NCBI RefSeq assembly: GCF_017641085.1
Contig: NZ_JAEPPI010000001.1
Span: forward strand, 1,054,001 to 1,118,000
Direction: 5' to 3'
DNA from: Gracilimonas sp.
GTDB lineage: Bacteria > Bacteroidota > Rhodothermia > Balneolales > Balneolaceae
DNA: 64,000 nucleotides
Each line of letters begins with the position of its first letter. Position 1 is the stretch's first letter. The notes under the pieces were generated by a model. The model saw only the letters and a list, made by a program, of their open reading frames with translations, was not told the DNA's origin and ran no database searches. Both the position numbers and the translations under genes were made by a program. Positions 7,378-15,457 of the stretch are shown here, one piece after another.

Positions 7378-7830
7378 ATGGGTCAACAACAATTACTTCT
7401 TGTAATTCTCGTAACAATCATCGTAGGTATTGCGACGGTTGTGGCTATTAACACATTCGGATCAGCTGCTGATTCAGCTAACCTTGACGCAGTTCGTCAG
7501 GATATTGCTACATTCGCTTCTTCAGCACAGGGCTACTTTATGAAGCCTGAAATGCTTGGCGGCGGTGGCGGTGACTGGGAAGGTATTACCTTCAATACAG
7601 TTGCTTTCCCGGCTGACGAAATCGCTAACGGCGGTTTAACAGCAGTAAACGCTAACGGTGTATATACTTTCTCTGCACCTGGTGCTACTGACACTACCTT
7701 TACCCTTACTGCTTATCCTGCTAGCCGTATTGACGGACCGGTTACCTCTTCAGTTAGTTCTGCAACTGGTAACGGACCTCTTACTGCGGATATCGGACCA
7801 GGTGGTATTTCTTGGATTGAAAATGACTAA
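7378..7830 (+). CDS. Pilin-like protein with minimal leader (candidate filament subunit)
   Basis: A 150-residue protein beginning MGQQQ, then an unbroken hydrophobic helix to about residue 24 that ends AINTFGSA. A globular beta-rich domain with a five-glycine stretch (about 62-66) and a secreted-protein composition (G, A, T, S, N, few charges) follows. The plan is that of type IV pilins/pseudopilins, but the leader is only MG, there is no FTLIE motif and no Glu at +5. It has a strong ribosome-binding site and its own terminator, consistent with high expression. A paralogue with the same LLLVILVT helix follows. Function is inferred; likely partners are the assembly genes at 20919-30549. Confidence 0.6.
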   Translation: MGQQQLLLVILVTIIVGIATVVAINTFGSAADSANLDAVRQDIATFASSAQGYFMKPEMLGGGGGDWEGITFNTVAFPADEIANGGLTAVNANGVYTFSAPGATDTTFTLTAYPASRIDGPVTSSVSSATGNGPLTADIGPGGISWIEND

Positions 7831-7864
7831 TATAGATTAGAATCTATATCATTAGTTTACAATG

Positions 7865-7894
7865 AATGGCTCCTGAAAGGGAGCCATTTTTTTT
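7865..7894 (+). terminator. Terminator between the two pilin-like genes
   Basis: AATGGCTCC (7865-7873) pairs with GGAGCCATT (7880-7888) around a six-base loop and is followed by eight T. It lies between the two pilin-like genes and would make the upstream one the more abundant transcript. Confidence 0.88.
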
Positions 7895-7924
7895 ACTCCA
7901 CTCTTATTTTATTCGGAGGTCAAA

Positions 7925-8296
7925 ATGGGAAAAAGAGAACTACTGCTGGTCATATTAGTTACTGTACTTGTTGCCATTACAGTTTCAGTAGCTTTTAACA
8001 CGTTTTCCAAGGGAGAGCTAAATCCTAACAGGTCAGCTACGTTGCAGGGTATGTATGAAGCAATAGGTAGATCTGTAGCCTATTATGAGCGCCCAAGAAT
8101 TCAGGGAGGCGGTCAGAATTCTTTTGAGGATGTTACTTTGAAAGATCTTTATCTGCAAAGTGAAAATGGTCATGGTACTTATACCATTTCAGACAGAACC
8201 TATAATTCATTTCGTTTAGTGGGAAGACCAACAAATACTGATATTGTATTAGAGGTCATGGTTTATGCGGATTCCACCGTATGGATTCAAAGATAA
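7925..8296 (+). CDS. Second pilin-like protein (candidate minor subunit)
   Basis: A 123-residue protein beginning MGKRE, then a hydrophobic helix (about 6-25) sharing LLLVILVT and the NTF exit with the upstream protein. A short polar domain with a GGGQNSFEDV turn and a beta-rich end (VWIQR) follows. It has a perfect-looking GGAGGT site seven bases before the ATG. If cleaved after Gly2 it carries Glu at +3, whereas its neighbour has Gln there. Read-through past the intervening terminator would give lower expression, as for a minor pilin. Role is inferred; it is not recognisable as any named pilin. Confidence 0.55.
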   Translation: MGKRELLLVILVTVLVAITVSVAFNTFSKGELNPNRSATLQGMYEAIGRSVAYYERPRIQGGGQNSFEDVTLKDLYLQSENGHGTYTISDRTYNSFRLVGRPTNTDIVLEVMVYADSTVWIQR

Positions 8297-8312
8297 TACT
8301 TCGTTTCTTTAC

Positions 8313-10913
8313 TTACTTCTTAAACAGCTTGCTCTCAGGATTACCTCCTGATCTCAAATAAGCAATCAAGTCCCTAAGCTCATCTTCATTTAACGGGTTC
8401 AGTAAATTTGCCGGCATCTGAGAAATGCTCGATGGTTCTACGGATTGAACCTGATTCTTACTCACCATAATTGCTGATTGGTCCGGGTCTCTCGGATATA
8501 TTTTAAGGGTATCTGTTTCTTCTACAACCAGCCCAAGGATCAATTCTCCGCTCTTCAGCTTTACTTCTGAGCTGCTATACTGATCTGAAATAAGTGAATT
8601 TGGGTTGATAATATCTTCCAGTAAAACAGAAACTGACGATCTAAGGCCGATGGTGCTTAAATCCGGCCCAATATTTCCACCATAGCCGTTAAATCGGTGA
8701 CAGGAAGCACAACCGGTGGCAAAAAAAGCATTCCTGCCATTCTCGAAGTTCCGATCGGTGAGGTGATCGGATACAGCTACGATAGCTTCGTTTACCGTCC
8801 AGTCCCGCCCGGGGCCCTCCGGAGGTTGTACTTCAAAATCAGGTTCCGTTATTAAACTTACACCCGTAATACCTGCTACGGCATCGTGCTCTTCTTCCGA
8901 GGCGTTGCTCAATGCATCATCCCTGATCTTCCTCAAATATCCGGTATAGCTTGAACCGCCCATTTTTCCGGAAGCTTCATTGATGTAAGTGAAATATTCC
9001 CTTCGTTGCTCAATGGTCCACCCGGTTTTGAGGTTTCTGAGCATAAACAGGTATTCGATTTCCTGTACCGGCGGCGGATTTTGTTGCATTTTCTCGATGG
9101 TTCCGTCCGGATGATCAACAACGCCTAACCAGTTGGGTTTGGAATCTCGGGGCTTTGGGTTCTGTACTAAAGCCAGGGCTTTTTCAATCACTCTTGAGTC
9201 TTCCAGGTAAACCAGCAAACGTATCAGCTCTGTATTGAGTCGGGTATTTTCAGAGGGCAGAAGTTGCTGCAGTTTATCCGTTATTAATTCTTTTTGTGCA
9301 TTATCCGGGTCTCCAAGACGCATGATAACCAGCGATAATGCCCGCAAGTATCCTAATTTCTGGTCTGGGTTGAAAGAGTCGAGGTTTGTCTCAATCAACG
9401 AGTTGATGGCGTCTTCTCTGTATATTTGAGAGTCAGATCTAGCCAAGGCAATCAACCCATTTATCTTAGCCCAGGGCTTATCTTCATTAAGAGCTTTGTT
9501 AGCCCATAAATTCACAGGTTGAGATTCTACCGCAACACGCGCTGCATAGCGTATAAACTGATCGTCAGAATCAAGGTGAGGCCAGGCTTCCTGAATAGCT
9601 TTAGGGTTTGTTTTACCATGAAATTGTTCCAGATTTTTACGAATCTGGCGAGCTTGTTTAGCCTCGGTATTATCAGGGTAGGGAGCAGGGTCCGTTGCTT
9701 CATCACCGGTATAAACTACCCGGTATAGTTTGGTGTCATTCGACCTTCCGCCAATGATGAAATACAGGGCTCCATCTTTACCAATTACAGCATCTGTCAA
9801 AGGAAGTGCATTGCCGGATAGAAATTTCTCTGCCCTGGCTTTATAAGTAGCACCATCAGGAGTTAGGTGGAAAGCGTATATGGTTCCGTATAACCAATCG
9901 AGTGCAAACAAAGCATGCTGGTATTTAGCCGGAAATTTAGCCCCTGTACCAAATAAAATTCCGGTGGGAGAACCACGACCGGTATTTAATGTGGGGGGAA
10001 GGCTGTCTTCATAATACTCTTTCCACTTCCCGCTACCACTTCGCCAGCCATAGTCACTGCCACTTGTAACGTGAATAAGCCTCGTTGGGCGGTACCATGG
10101 CATGCCTAAATCCCATTCCATATCGGAATCAAACGTGAACAACTCCCCGTGGGGGTTCACGGCTGCATCATAAGGATTCCTATATCCGATACTGAACATT
10201 TCCCATTTTGAAGCATCAGGGTTAATTTTAGCTATGTAACCACCGGGCGCATAAATACCGCGGGCATTACCTCTGATATCCCACATCCGGGGAAGCAATA
10301 AATCCTCATCCCAATTAGGCAAACGGCTGGAGTTTAGTTCGGGCTCCGGCGTGTAATTTCCGTTGATCACATATAAGTCATTATCTGTAGCGGTATTAAT
10401 AACGCTGTGATTTCCATGCTCAGCCAGTTTGGCCGGTCCACCAAGAAATTCCAGAACATCAAACTGATCATCACCACGTTCATTACTCATTTTGAATATA
10501 CCTTTGCCGCCAACATTGGCATACAAGTCCTGATTCTTCCAGGCAAAGCCATTTACCCCCGACAGAGGAATGGTAACCTCTTCAATTTCAACCTCAGGAT
10601 TCCCTTCAGTCTCATTTAACGTAACCCGGTACATACCTTTATTACTTTGATCGGAAGCTATCAATCGGCCCTGATTATCAACGGTGAGGGCAATCCAGGT
10701 GCCATAGCTGCCTCTCGGAACTTCATACAGCAGTTGTGCTTCAAAGCCGGGTAATGTTTGAATTTCAGAACTGGCCAGGTCTTGTTGGTTTACCTCCGGC
10801 TGAGTCTGTTCTGTTTGCTGATCTGAGGATGAAGTGCAGCCTGTAATAAATAAAAGCGCGGCTGAAATGATAGTGAGGTAAAAACTTCGATTTCGTTGGT
10901 TAATGCTATGCAT
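8313..10913 (-). CDS. Haem-binding dehydrogenase-like lipoprotein with C-terminal cytochrome c domain
   Basis: An 866-residue lipoprotein: the signal peptide ends in a lipobox with C26. Residues ~50-400 form a beta-propeller of the sorbosone/glucose-dehydrogenase-like 'membrane-bound dehydrogenase' type. A HEAT-like helical stretch (~420-680) follows. The C-terminal cytochrome c domain has CASCH (C735-H739) and GPDLSTIG. This combination is common in the PVC-type haem-binding proteins of carbohydrate-oxidising operons. It would oxidise a sugar or alcohol outside the inner membrane and pass electrons to a cytochrome; the substrate is unknown. It is the last gene of a minus-strand operon with a DUF1080 protein and a BNR lipoprotein. 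Confidence 0.75.
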   Translation of the reverse strand: MHSINQRNRSFYLTIISAALLFITGCTSSSDQQTEQTQPEVNQQDLASSEIQTLPGFEAQLLYEVPRGSYGTWIALTVDNQGRLIASDQSNKGMYRVTLNETEGNPEVEIEEVTIPLSGVNGFAWKNQDLYANVGGKGIFKMSNERGDDQFDVLEFLGGPAKLAEHGNHSVINTATDNDLYVINGNYTPEPELNSSRLPNWDEDLLLPRMWDIRGNARGIYAPGGYIAKINPDASKWEMFSIGYRNPYDAAVNPHGELFTFDSDMEWDLGMPWYRPTRLIHVTSGSDYGWRSGSGKWKEYYEDSLPPTLNTGRGSPTGILFGTGAKFPAKYQHALFALDWLYGTIYAFHLTPDGATYKARAEKFLSGNALPLTDAVIGKDGALYFIIGGRSNDTKLYRVVYTGDEATDPAPYPDNTEAKQARQIRKNLEQFHGKTNPKAIQEAWPHLDSDDQFIRYAARVAVESQPVNLWANKALNEDKPWAKINGLIALARSDSQIYREDAINSLIETNLDSFNPDQKLGYLRALSLVIMRLGDPDNAQKELITDKLQQLLPSENTRLNTELIRLLVYLEDSRVIEKALALVQNPKPRDSKPNWLGVVDHPDGTIEKMQQNPPPVQEIEYLFMLRNLKTGWTIEQRREYFTYINEASGKMGGSSYTGYLRKIRDDALSNASEEEHDAVAGITGVSLITEPDFEVQPPEGPGRDWTVNEAIVAVSDHLTDRNFENGRNAFFATGCASCHRFNGYGGNIGPDLSTIGLRSSVSVLLEDIINPNSLISDQYSSSEVKLKSGELILGLVVEETDTLKIYPRDPDQSAIMVSKNQVQSVEPSSISQMPANLLNPLNEDELRDLIAYLRSGGNPESKLFKK

Positions 10914-10972
10914 GCAGAGTTAATAAAGGGTAAAATTCTTGATGATTTACTTAGCTAAAGTACTAATAGTGC

Positions 10973-11689
10973 TCATAATTTCTTCAATTGGATATTTCGG
11001 AACTCAACTCTCATTGGAGGTCCCAGGTGAAGCTGAAATCCTAATTTGTTACCGGCAGAATTTGACACTCCATCACCCATCAGGATAGTCATAACCTGAC
11101 CGTTTATAAGATGGATGATGGAATTCCCACGGGCTATGATATGATATTGGTTCCAGGCATTATCAGTGGTATCAATTTTTGATATCAATGATTCCTGCGT
11201 TCCGGTTCTTGCTAAAACTTCAGAAGAAGTACCGTTCGTTAGGTTCACAATTTCTCCACGGTTTGCTAAGGTAGCTCGGCCTCTTTCTTCATACACATTC
11301 CCGGTATATTTATGTGAACCATCAAAGTCAGCCTGATAACCACGAAGCATAAATTCTTTTCCTTCCACGGGTTCGCTTCGGTAGTTGATACCGCTGTTTC
11401 CCTTTTGTGAAATCCTGAAGTCGGCCTTTAGCTCAAAGTCATGACCGGTGTTACCTTCCCAAATAAAGAAAGTATTCTCAATCAGGATATTATCAGGGGT
11501 GATCTCACCAATTAAGACTCCATCCTCAAATCGCCAATATCCATCCTTTCCGCTCCATTGGTTCAGTTTGCTGTCCGTTAAGATGGTCTGGAATTTGTTG
11601 TCTCCACTGGGAGTGGGAGATTTTGATGGTTCACAACCGGTAAGCAGCAGTAGAATAACGAAAGGGAGTATGCAAGCTTTCAGATTCAT
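10973..11689 (-). CDS. DUF1080 (3-keto-disaccharide hydrolase-like) lipoprotein
   Basis: A 238-residue lipoprotein (lipobox cysteine C19) with a concanavalin-like jelly-roll of the DUF1080 family. Visible marks are a WxFEDGVLIGE start, a DFELKADFRIS strand, GNSGINYRSE, a GYQADFDG motif and a closing FRNIQLKKL strand. DUF1080 domains are known as 3-keto-disaccharide hydrolases or glycan-binding modules. Pairing with a propeller-cytochrome dehydrogenase fits a route that first oxidises a sugar and then hydrolyses it. It lies between the cytochrome gene and the BNR gene on the same strand with short gaps. Confidence 0.85.
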   Translation of the reverse strand: MNLKACILPFVILLLLTGCEPSKSPTPSGDNKFQTILTDSKLNQWSGKDGYWRFEDGVLIGEITPDNILIENTFFIWEGNTGHDFELKADFRISQKGNSGINYRSEPVEGKEFMLRGYQADFDGSHKYTGNVYEERGRATLANRGEIVNLTNGTSSEVLARTGTQESLISKIDTTDNAWNQYHIIARGNSIIHLINGQVMTILMGDGVSNSAGNKLGFQLHLGPPMRVEFRNIQLKKL

Positions 11690-11706
11690 AGAATGGGTAA
11701 TGATGG

Positions 11707-12897
11707 CTATTTCAATTCAAACATTCGGATTCTTTTTTGTTCTTCAGAAACATCGGTAAAAGCTATAAGAATACCACGATCTGATGTAGTTATCTGTGGA
11801 AATCCTGTACTTCTTTTTCCTGAGATATTTGGAATGGAATATTGTTCTAGTGGTTCACCTTTTAGGGAATAAGAGGCCAGGTTTAGCTGCCCGGAATCAT
11901 CAACTGAAGAAAGCCAGCTAACCCAGATTTTGTCATCATTCATTAAGATATCCGTTCTTCCTATTGCATGTTGGCCATCTACTGAAATCACGGTATCATA
12001 AGTTAGGCCAAAATCATTGGATATGCCGAGTTGTACTTTTGGCTGTCCATTTGCACCTGTGAACCAACTTGTGGCAACGATTTTATTATGTGCATCGATA
12101 GCAGGGCCGTTCACGGGACAAGCGGCTATTTCCCAATTATCTTTGTGCACAACCTTGGGTTCGCTCCATCTCCCATCCCTGAAAACTGAGGAATAAATAT
12201 CACGAATTTCATCTTCCGTACGGTTTCGGTAGTTCACAATAAATCCGCTCTCCGTTTTAGCTAACGAGGTGTTGCAACAATCACATACAGAATCATCAAT
12301 GAGGAATTTCTCTATGACTTGACCCTTTCTGTCAATAATGGCTCCACGTAAGGTCATGGCCTTGCTGAGATCTGCATATTCGTGATGATCTCGCCCGGCA
12401 GTCTTGCGGCCATCTAACCATACCGCCATGAAGGTGGAATCGGAAGCAGGAAGCATACTCAGGAATCCGTGCTCGGTTGCAGTTTCATCCTGATGAGGGA
12501 TAGTTCTTTCCGTCCATTCGTTATTGAAAGCTGAGATATTAACATCATAGGCATACGTTCCACCGGGTTTTTTATTAAGCCAGTGAGCTGCCATCGGTTG
12601 TCCATCTTTTCCAATGATGGAAGGATAATCTGCCCAGTTTAGAAACCAGGTAGAATCATCTGAAATAATAGTAGGTTCAGACCATGTACTGTTCTCAAAA
12701 GAGGCGTATTTTAACTCCGCAAGTTGTTCTCTTTCTTCCACCCAGCTCATAAAAACAGTGCCGGTATTATCAGTGTATAAAGAGGGCAGGGAGCTATTAT
12801 CACCGGCTACAGACGGTATCTCCTGAAGTTGTACGTCAGCAGTTTTGGAGCAACTGTTTGCCAGTAAAAGAACGCTAAGAAGGATCAGTAATCTCAT
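11707..12897 (-). CDS. BNR/sialidase-like propeller lipoprotein
   Basis: A 396-residue lipoprotein (lipobox C16). Residues ~30-390 form repeated propeller blades with sialidase/BNR-like features (SxPSLYTDNTGTVFMSW, VNGPAIDAHNKIVATSW, FPQITTSDRGILIAF). There are no catalytic sialidase residues that I can identify. A CDCC cluster (C205, C207, C208) is unusual for an exported protein and could be a metal or thiol site. Its start overlaps the end of the upstream small membrane protein by 23 bases, so the two are translationally linked. Substrate and role are unknown. Confidence 0.65.
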   Translation of the reverse strand: MRLLILLSVLLLANSCSKTADVQLQEIPSVAGDNSSLPSLYTDNTGTVFMSWVEEREQLAELKYASFENSTWSEPTIISDDSTWFLNWADYPSIIGKDGQPMAAHWLNKKPGGTYAYDVNISAFNNEWTERTIPHQDETATEHGFLSMLPASDSTFMAVWLDGRKTAGRDHHEYADLSKAMTLRGAIIDRKGQVIEKFLIDDSVCDCCNTSLAKTESGFIVNYRNRTEDEIRDIYSSVFRDGRWSEPKVVHKDNWEIAACPVNGPAIDAHNKIVATSWFTGANGQPKVQLGISNDFGLTYDTVISVDGQHAIGRTDILMNDDKIWVSWLSSVDDSGQLNLASYSLKGEPLEQYSIPNISGKRSTGFPQITTSDRGILIAFTDVSEEQKRIRMFELK

Positions 12898-13273
12898 GTT
12901 GTTTTGTATATAATTGATAGGCTAAGAATATACCTAATACATGCAGTAGTATAACAATTCCAAAATACCATAATGGTTCGGATTGATAAGAATTATAAAA
13001 TTCCATGGCTCTCCACCCAATCAAAATAACGCCAAAAATCAGAGCATTAAGAAGGGTATTTTTATTGATTACCGTGAGGATTAGCATAGAAACAAGCCAC
13101 GTACTTGTAAGTACAGATAGCAATATCACAACAATCCAAACGGTGGATGGCAAGTGTGAAATGCCATAAAATTGGAAATCAATGCGATGATAAAAGGTGA
13201 TGATAAGCCGGGCAAACCCTTCAAAAAAGAGGAATCCGGCAAATCCTGATGTAATGGCCAAAAAAGATTTCAT
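12875..13273 (-). CDS. Small integral membrane protein of unknown function
   Basis: A 132-residue protein with four hydrophobic segments (about residues 5-25, 42-68, 71-88 and 101-121) and a charged C-terminal tail. I start it at the ATG at 13273 (MKSFLAITSG). A longer in-frame opening continues into the heptanucleotide array and the opposite-strand glycosylase gene, and that extension is repeat translation. It overlaps the next gene by 23 bases and seems to be the first gene of the BNR/DUF1080/cytochrome operon. I do not recognise the family. Confidence 0.65.
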   Translation of the reverse strand: MKSFLAITSGFAGFLFFEGFARLIITFYHRIDFQFYGISHLPSTVWIVVILLSVLTSTWLVSMLILTVINKNTLLNALIFGVILIGWRAMEFYNSYQSEPLWYFGIVILLHVLGIFLAYQLYTKQHEITDPS

Positions 13274-13335
13274 GAACGGTTTTTTGCTGTGGATTGTATG
13301 GACTTCCAAGTCATTAACCAAACTTTTTACGTGAG

Positions 13336-13454
13336 AACGACCAACGACCAACGACCAACGACCAACGACCAACGACCAACGACCAACGACCAACGACCAA
13401 CGACCAACGACCAACGACCAACGACCAACGAATAACGAATAACGAATAACGAAT
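13336..13454. repeat. Heptanucleotide tandem array
   Basis: Thirteen exact copies of AACGACC (13336-13426) are followed by four copies of AACGAAT (13427-13454), all in register. The array fills the space between divergent genes and ends 12 bases before the ATG of the Fpg/Nei gene. The unit of 7 is not a multiple of 3, so any reading frame through it shifts with copy number. The exactness of the copies suggests recent expansion by slipped replication. It has no spacers and is not a CRISPR. Confidence 0.95.
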
Positions 13455-13466
13455 AAAAACGAAATC

Positions 13467-14294
13467 ATGCCAGAAGGACCGGAAATTTGGAGAGCAGCAG
13501 ATAAAATCAGTGAAGCCATTACAGGTAAGGAAATCGAAGAAGTATTTTTTGCTTTTGAAGAGCTTAAACCATTTGAGCAAGAGCTACAGGGTTTAAAAGT
13601 AGATTCCATCACCCCAAGAGGAAAAGCCATTGTTACTTCTTTTGAGAACCACCTGAATCTATATTCCCACAATCAGCTTTATGGAAAGTGGATGATTGGG
13701 AAAGATGGGAGTGAGCCCGAAACTAATCGGTCGCTGAGAGTGGCGATTCATACTTCTGATTCATCGGCCTTTTTATATTCTGCCTCCGAAATTGAAATGC
13801 TTGAGGACGGCGAAGTGGAGGCCCATCCCTATATAAAGAAACTTGGTCCGGATGTGGTGCACCCTGAAACCACGTATGATGAAGTATTGCAGCGGTACCA
13901 AAGCAGTTCGTTTAAGAACCGAAAGCTCTCAACGTTGCTATTAGATCAGGGTTTCTTAAGCGGTCTTGGAAATTATTTGAGAAGCGAAATCTTATTTTGT
14001 TCAGGCGTTGATCCTGAGTTTAGACCCAGAGATTGTAGTGAAGATCAAATAGAAGCATTGGCAAAACATTCACTCGAACTTTCGCGCAGATCCTACAAAA
14101 CCGGCGGACTCACAACCCCCGATGATTTGGTAAAGGCGCTGAAAGAGGAGGGAGCTTCCAGAAAGCAATACCGGCACTATGCGTATGGAAGAGCGGATAA
14201 ACCATGCTACAAATGCGGCAAGGAAATACAGGTTATGGAAACCGGTGGTCGAAAGATTTACTATTGTGAAACCGAACAGAAAACTACGAATTAA
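13467..14294 (+). CDS. Fpg/Nei family DNA glycosylase (endonuclease VIII-like)
   Basis: A 275-residue base-excision repair glycosylase/AP-lyase. After removal of Met1 the catalytic PEGPE start is intact, which fixes the start codon. The H2TH region (LLDQGFLSGLGNYLRSEILF) and a C-terminal zinc-finger stretch follow. The finger begins CYKCG but ends YYCETEQ, so the fourth cysteine of the usual C-x-x-C pair is a glutamate. Metal binding may be altered or lost. Overall it is closer to Nei (oxidised pyrimidines) than to MutM. The heptamer array directly upstream could affect its expression. Confidence 0.88.
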   Translation: MPEGPEIWRAADKISEAITGKEIEEVFFAFEELKPFEQELQGLKVDSITPRGKAIVTSFENHLNLYSHNQLYGKWMIGKDGSEPETNRSLRVAIHTSDSSAFLYSASEIEMLEDGEVEAHPYIKKLGPDVVHPETTYDEVLQRYQSSSFKNRKLSTLLLDQGFLSGLGNYLRSEILFCSGVDPEFRPRDCSEDQIEALAKHSLELSRRSYKTGGLTTPDDLVKALKEEGASRKQYRHYAYGRADKPCYKCGKEIQVMETGGRKIYYCETEQKTTN

Positions 14295-14331
14295 ATAGCT
14301 GTTCCGGGTGCAATATTGGTGCTAAACTTTG

Positions 14332-14339
14332 TATGTTTG
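14332..14339 (+). promoter_or_regulatory. TAnnTTTG -7 box upstream of the DUF4920 gene
   Basis: TATGTTTG matches the Bacteroidota sigma-A -7 consensus. It lies 29 bases before ATG 14368. The upstream in-frame ATG at 14329 would lie across this box, which supports the later start. A TTG occurs at 14316, closer than the usual -33 spacing, so only the -7 element is convincing. Confidence 0.4.
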
Positions 14340-14367
14340 GGCTCCTAAAAAACTAAAGAAAGTAAAC

Positions 14368-14859
14368 ATGAAAAAGATATTTGTACCTGTAATTTTGATG
14401 TTACTGTCCACTCCTTTGCTTGCCCAGGAAGCAGAGGTTATCCGGCTTTCGGAGCCGGTTCAGGAAACAGAAACGTATGAAGTATTTGGTTCTGAAGTAG
14501 AGCAATGGAAAGAGGTAACATCACTTGTTTCGCTAATTGAATCTGAGAAAGAGCTTTCAGGAGAGCAAGTAACGATAGAAACAGAAGTAGCTAAAGTTTG
14601 CCAAAAGAAAGGCTGCTTTTTTGTGGCTAATCAGGATGGCTACTCTGCGCGGATCACCTTTAAGGATTATGGATTTTTCATTCCAACAGATTCCCAGGGC
14701 AAAACCGTTACATTAGTAGGAACTTTTACCGTCAAAGAGCTTTCTGAGGATCAGGCTAAGCATTATGCTGAAGACGCAGGCGAAGATGCTGAGGCAATCA
14801 AAGGCCCTCAAAAAGAGTATTCTATTGTAGCTACATCCGTCATGATTCCTAAATCATAA
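14368..14859 (+). CDS. DUF4920 domain exported protein
   Basis: A 163-residue protein with a signal peptide ending near residue 20 (LLAQ). A single OB-like DUF4920 domain covers about residues 45-160. The diagnostic features are a conserved cysteine pair in VCQKKGCF (C78, C83) and the ARITFKDYGFFIPTD strand. The family's function is unknown; the cysteines suggest metal or redox chemistry in the periplasm. An earlier ATG in frame would place the signal peptide internally, so I chose ATG 14368. It precedes a small metallopeptidase-like gene by 27 bases. Confidence 0.82.
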   Translation: MKKIFVPVILMLLSTPLLAQEAEVIRLSEPVQETETYEVFGSEVEQWKEVTSLVSLIESEKELSGEQVTIETEVAKVCQKKGCFFVANQDGYSARITFKDYGFFIPTDSQGKTVTLVGTFTVKELSEDQAKHYAEDAGEDAEAIKGPQKEYSIVATSVMIPKS

Positions 14860-14886
14860 CATTAATTTTAGATATTTAAACTATTC

Positions 14887-15378
14887 ATGCCAGAGAACGA
14901 TTTTTTACAAGCTGAAGCGACTATTCATTCAACCAAGCAATTGATGGAATCTCCGGAAGTGGAGGCCATTGCCAAGAAAGTTATTGAAAAGCATAAACTC
15001 GAATTTGGCCCTGCTGAGATCGGCTATTTTCTTGTTTACCCGAATCTTTCCAAACAGCGGGCGGCCAAGTGTATGAAAGCCAGCCGCGAAGTAAAACATT
15101 ATTCCGGTAATGACTACCTGATAGAAATATCCGGGGAGTTGTGGGATATGCTCGATAATGAAACGAAGGAGATGATGCTCTACCACGAGCTTCTTCATGT
15201 AGACCCGACTTTTAAGTCTAAGACTCAGGAGTGGAAAATGACCATCCGTAAGCCGGATTTTGCAGACTTCTACACCATCAATGATAAATTTGGGAACGAG
15301 TGGTACAAGACTATTCAGGCCACAGCTTCTTCTCTATACGATCTGGATCCACGCCAGGAGAGTAAAGTAAAATTGTAA
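14887..15378 (+). CDS. Putative HExxH metallopeptidase-like protein
   Basis: A 163-residue protein with a zinc-binding HELLH (H100, E101, H104) followed by VDP, and a preceding EIxGELWDML segment. This pattern is that of the 'putative phage metallopeptidase' family, where the second ligand set lies just after the helix. No signal peptide is present, so it should be cytoplasmic. No phage genes flank it, so a prophage origin is not supported. Substrate unknown. Confidence 0.65.
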   Translation: MPENDFLQAEATIHSTKQLMESPEVEAIAKKVIEKHKLEFGPAEIGYFLVYPNLSKQRAAKCMKASREVKHYSGNDYLIEISGELWDMLDNETKEMMLYHELLHVDPTFKSKTQEWKMTIRKPDFADFYTINDKFGNEWYKTIQATASSLYDLDPRQESKVKL

Positions 15379-15385
15379 GGGGATA

Positions 15386-15457
15386 ATAGGTTTTAGGCGA
15401 TAGGCTTTAAGTGTTAGGAATGAGCCTAACACCTAACACCTTGCCACTAAAACCTAT
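15386..15457. repeat. Heptad-periodic hairpin between convergent genes
   Basis: The left arm reads as successive degenerate 7-mers beginning TAGG/TAAG (TAGGTTT, TAGGCGA, TAGGCTT, TAAGTGT, TAGG). The right arm carries AACACCT twice, TGCCACT and AAAACCT. GTGTTAGG/CCTAACAC and ATAGGTTTTAG/CTAAAACCTAT pair, giving a long imperfect hairpin. The outer right arm overlaps the stop codon of the SUI1 gene. It may act as a two-way terminator. The 7-base period echoes the exact array at 13336. Confidence 0.6.

Noticed and set aside
13336-13454. A CRISPR array
   Set aside because: Units are 7 bases, contiguous, without spacers.
13274-13672. The long N-terminal extension of the minus-strand membrane protein through the heptamer array
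   Set aside because: The extension translates repeat units and the opposite strand of the glycosylase gene; a good start exists at 13273.
14887-15378. A prophage remnant, suggested by the phage-metallopeptidase-like gene
   Set aside because: No integrase, structural or lysis genes are nearby, and composition does not differ from the neighbours.
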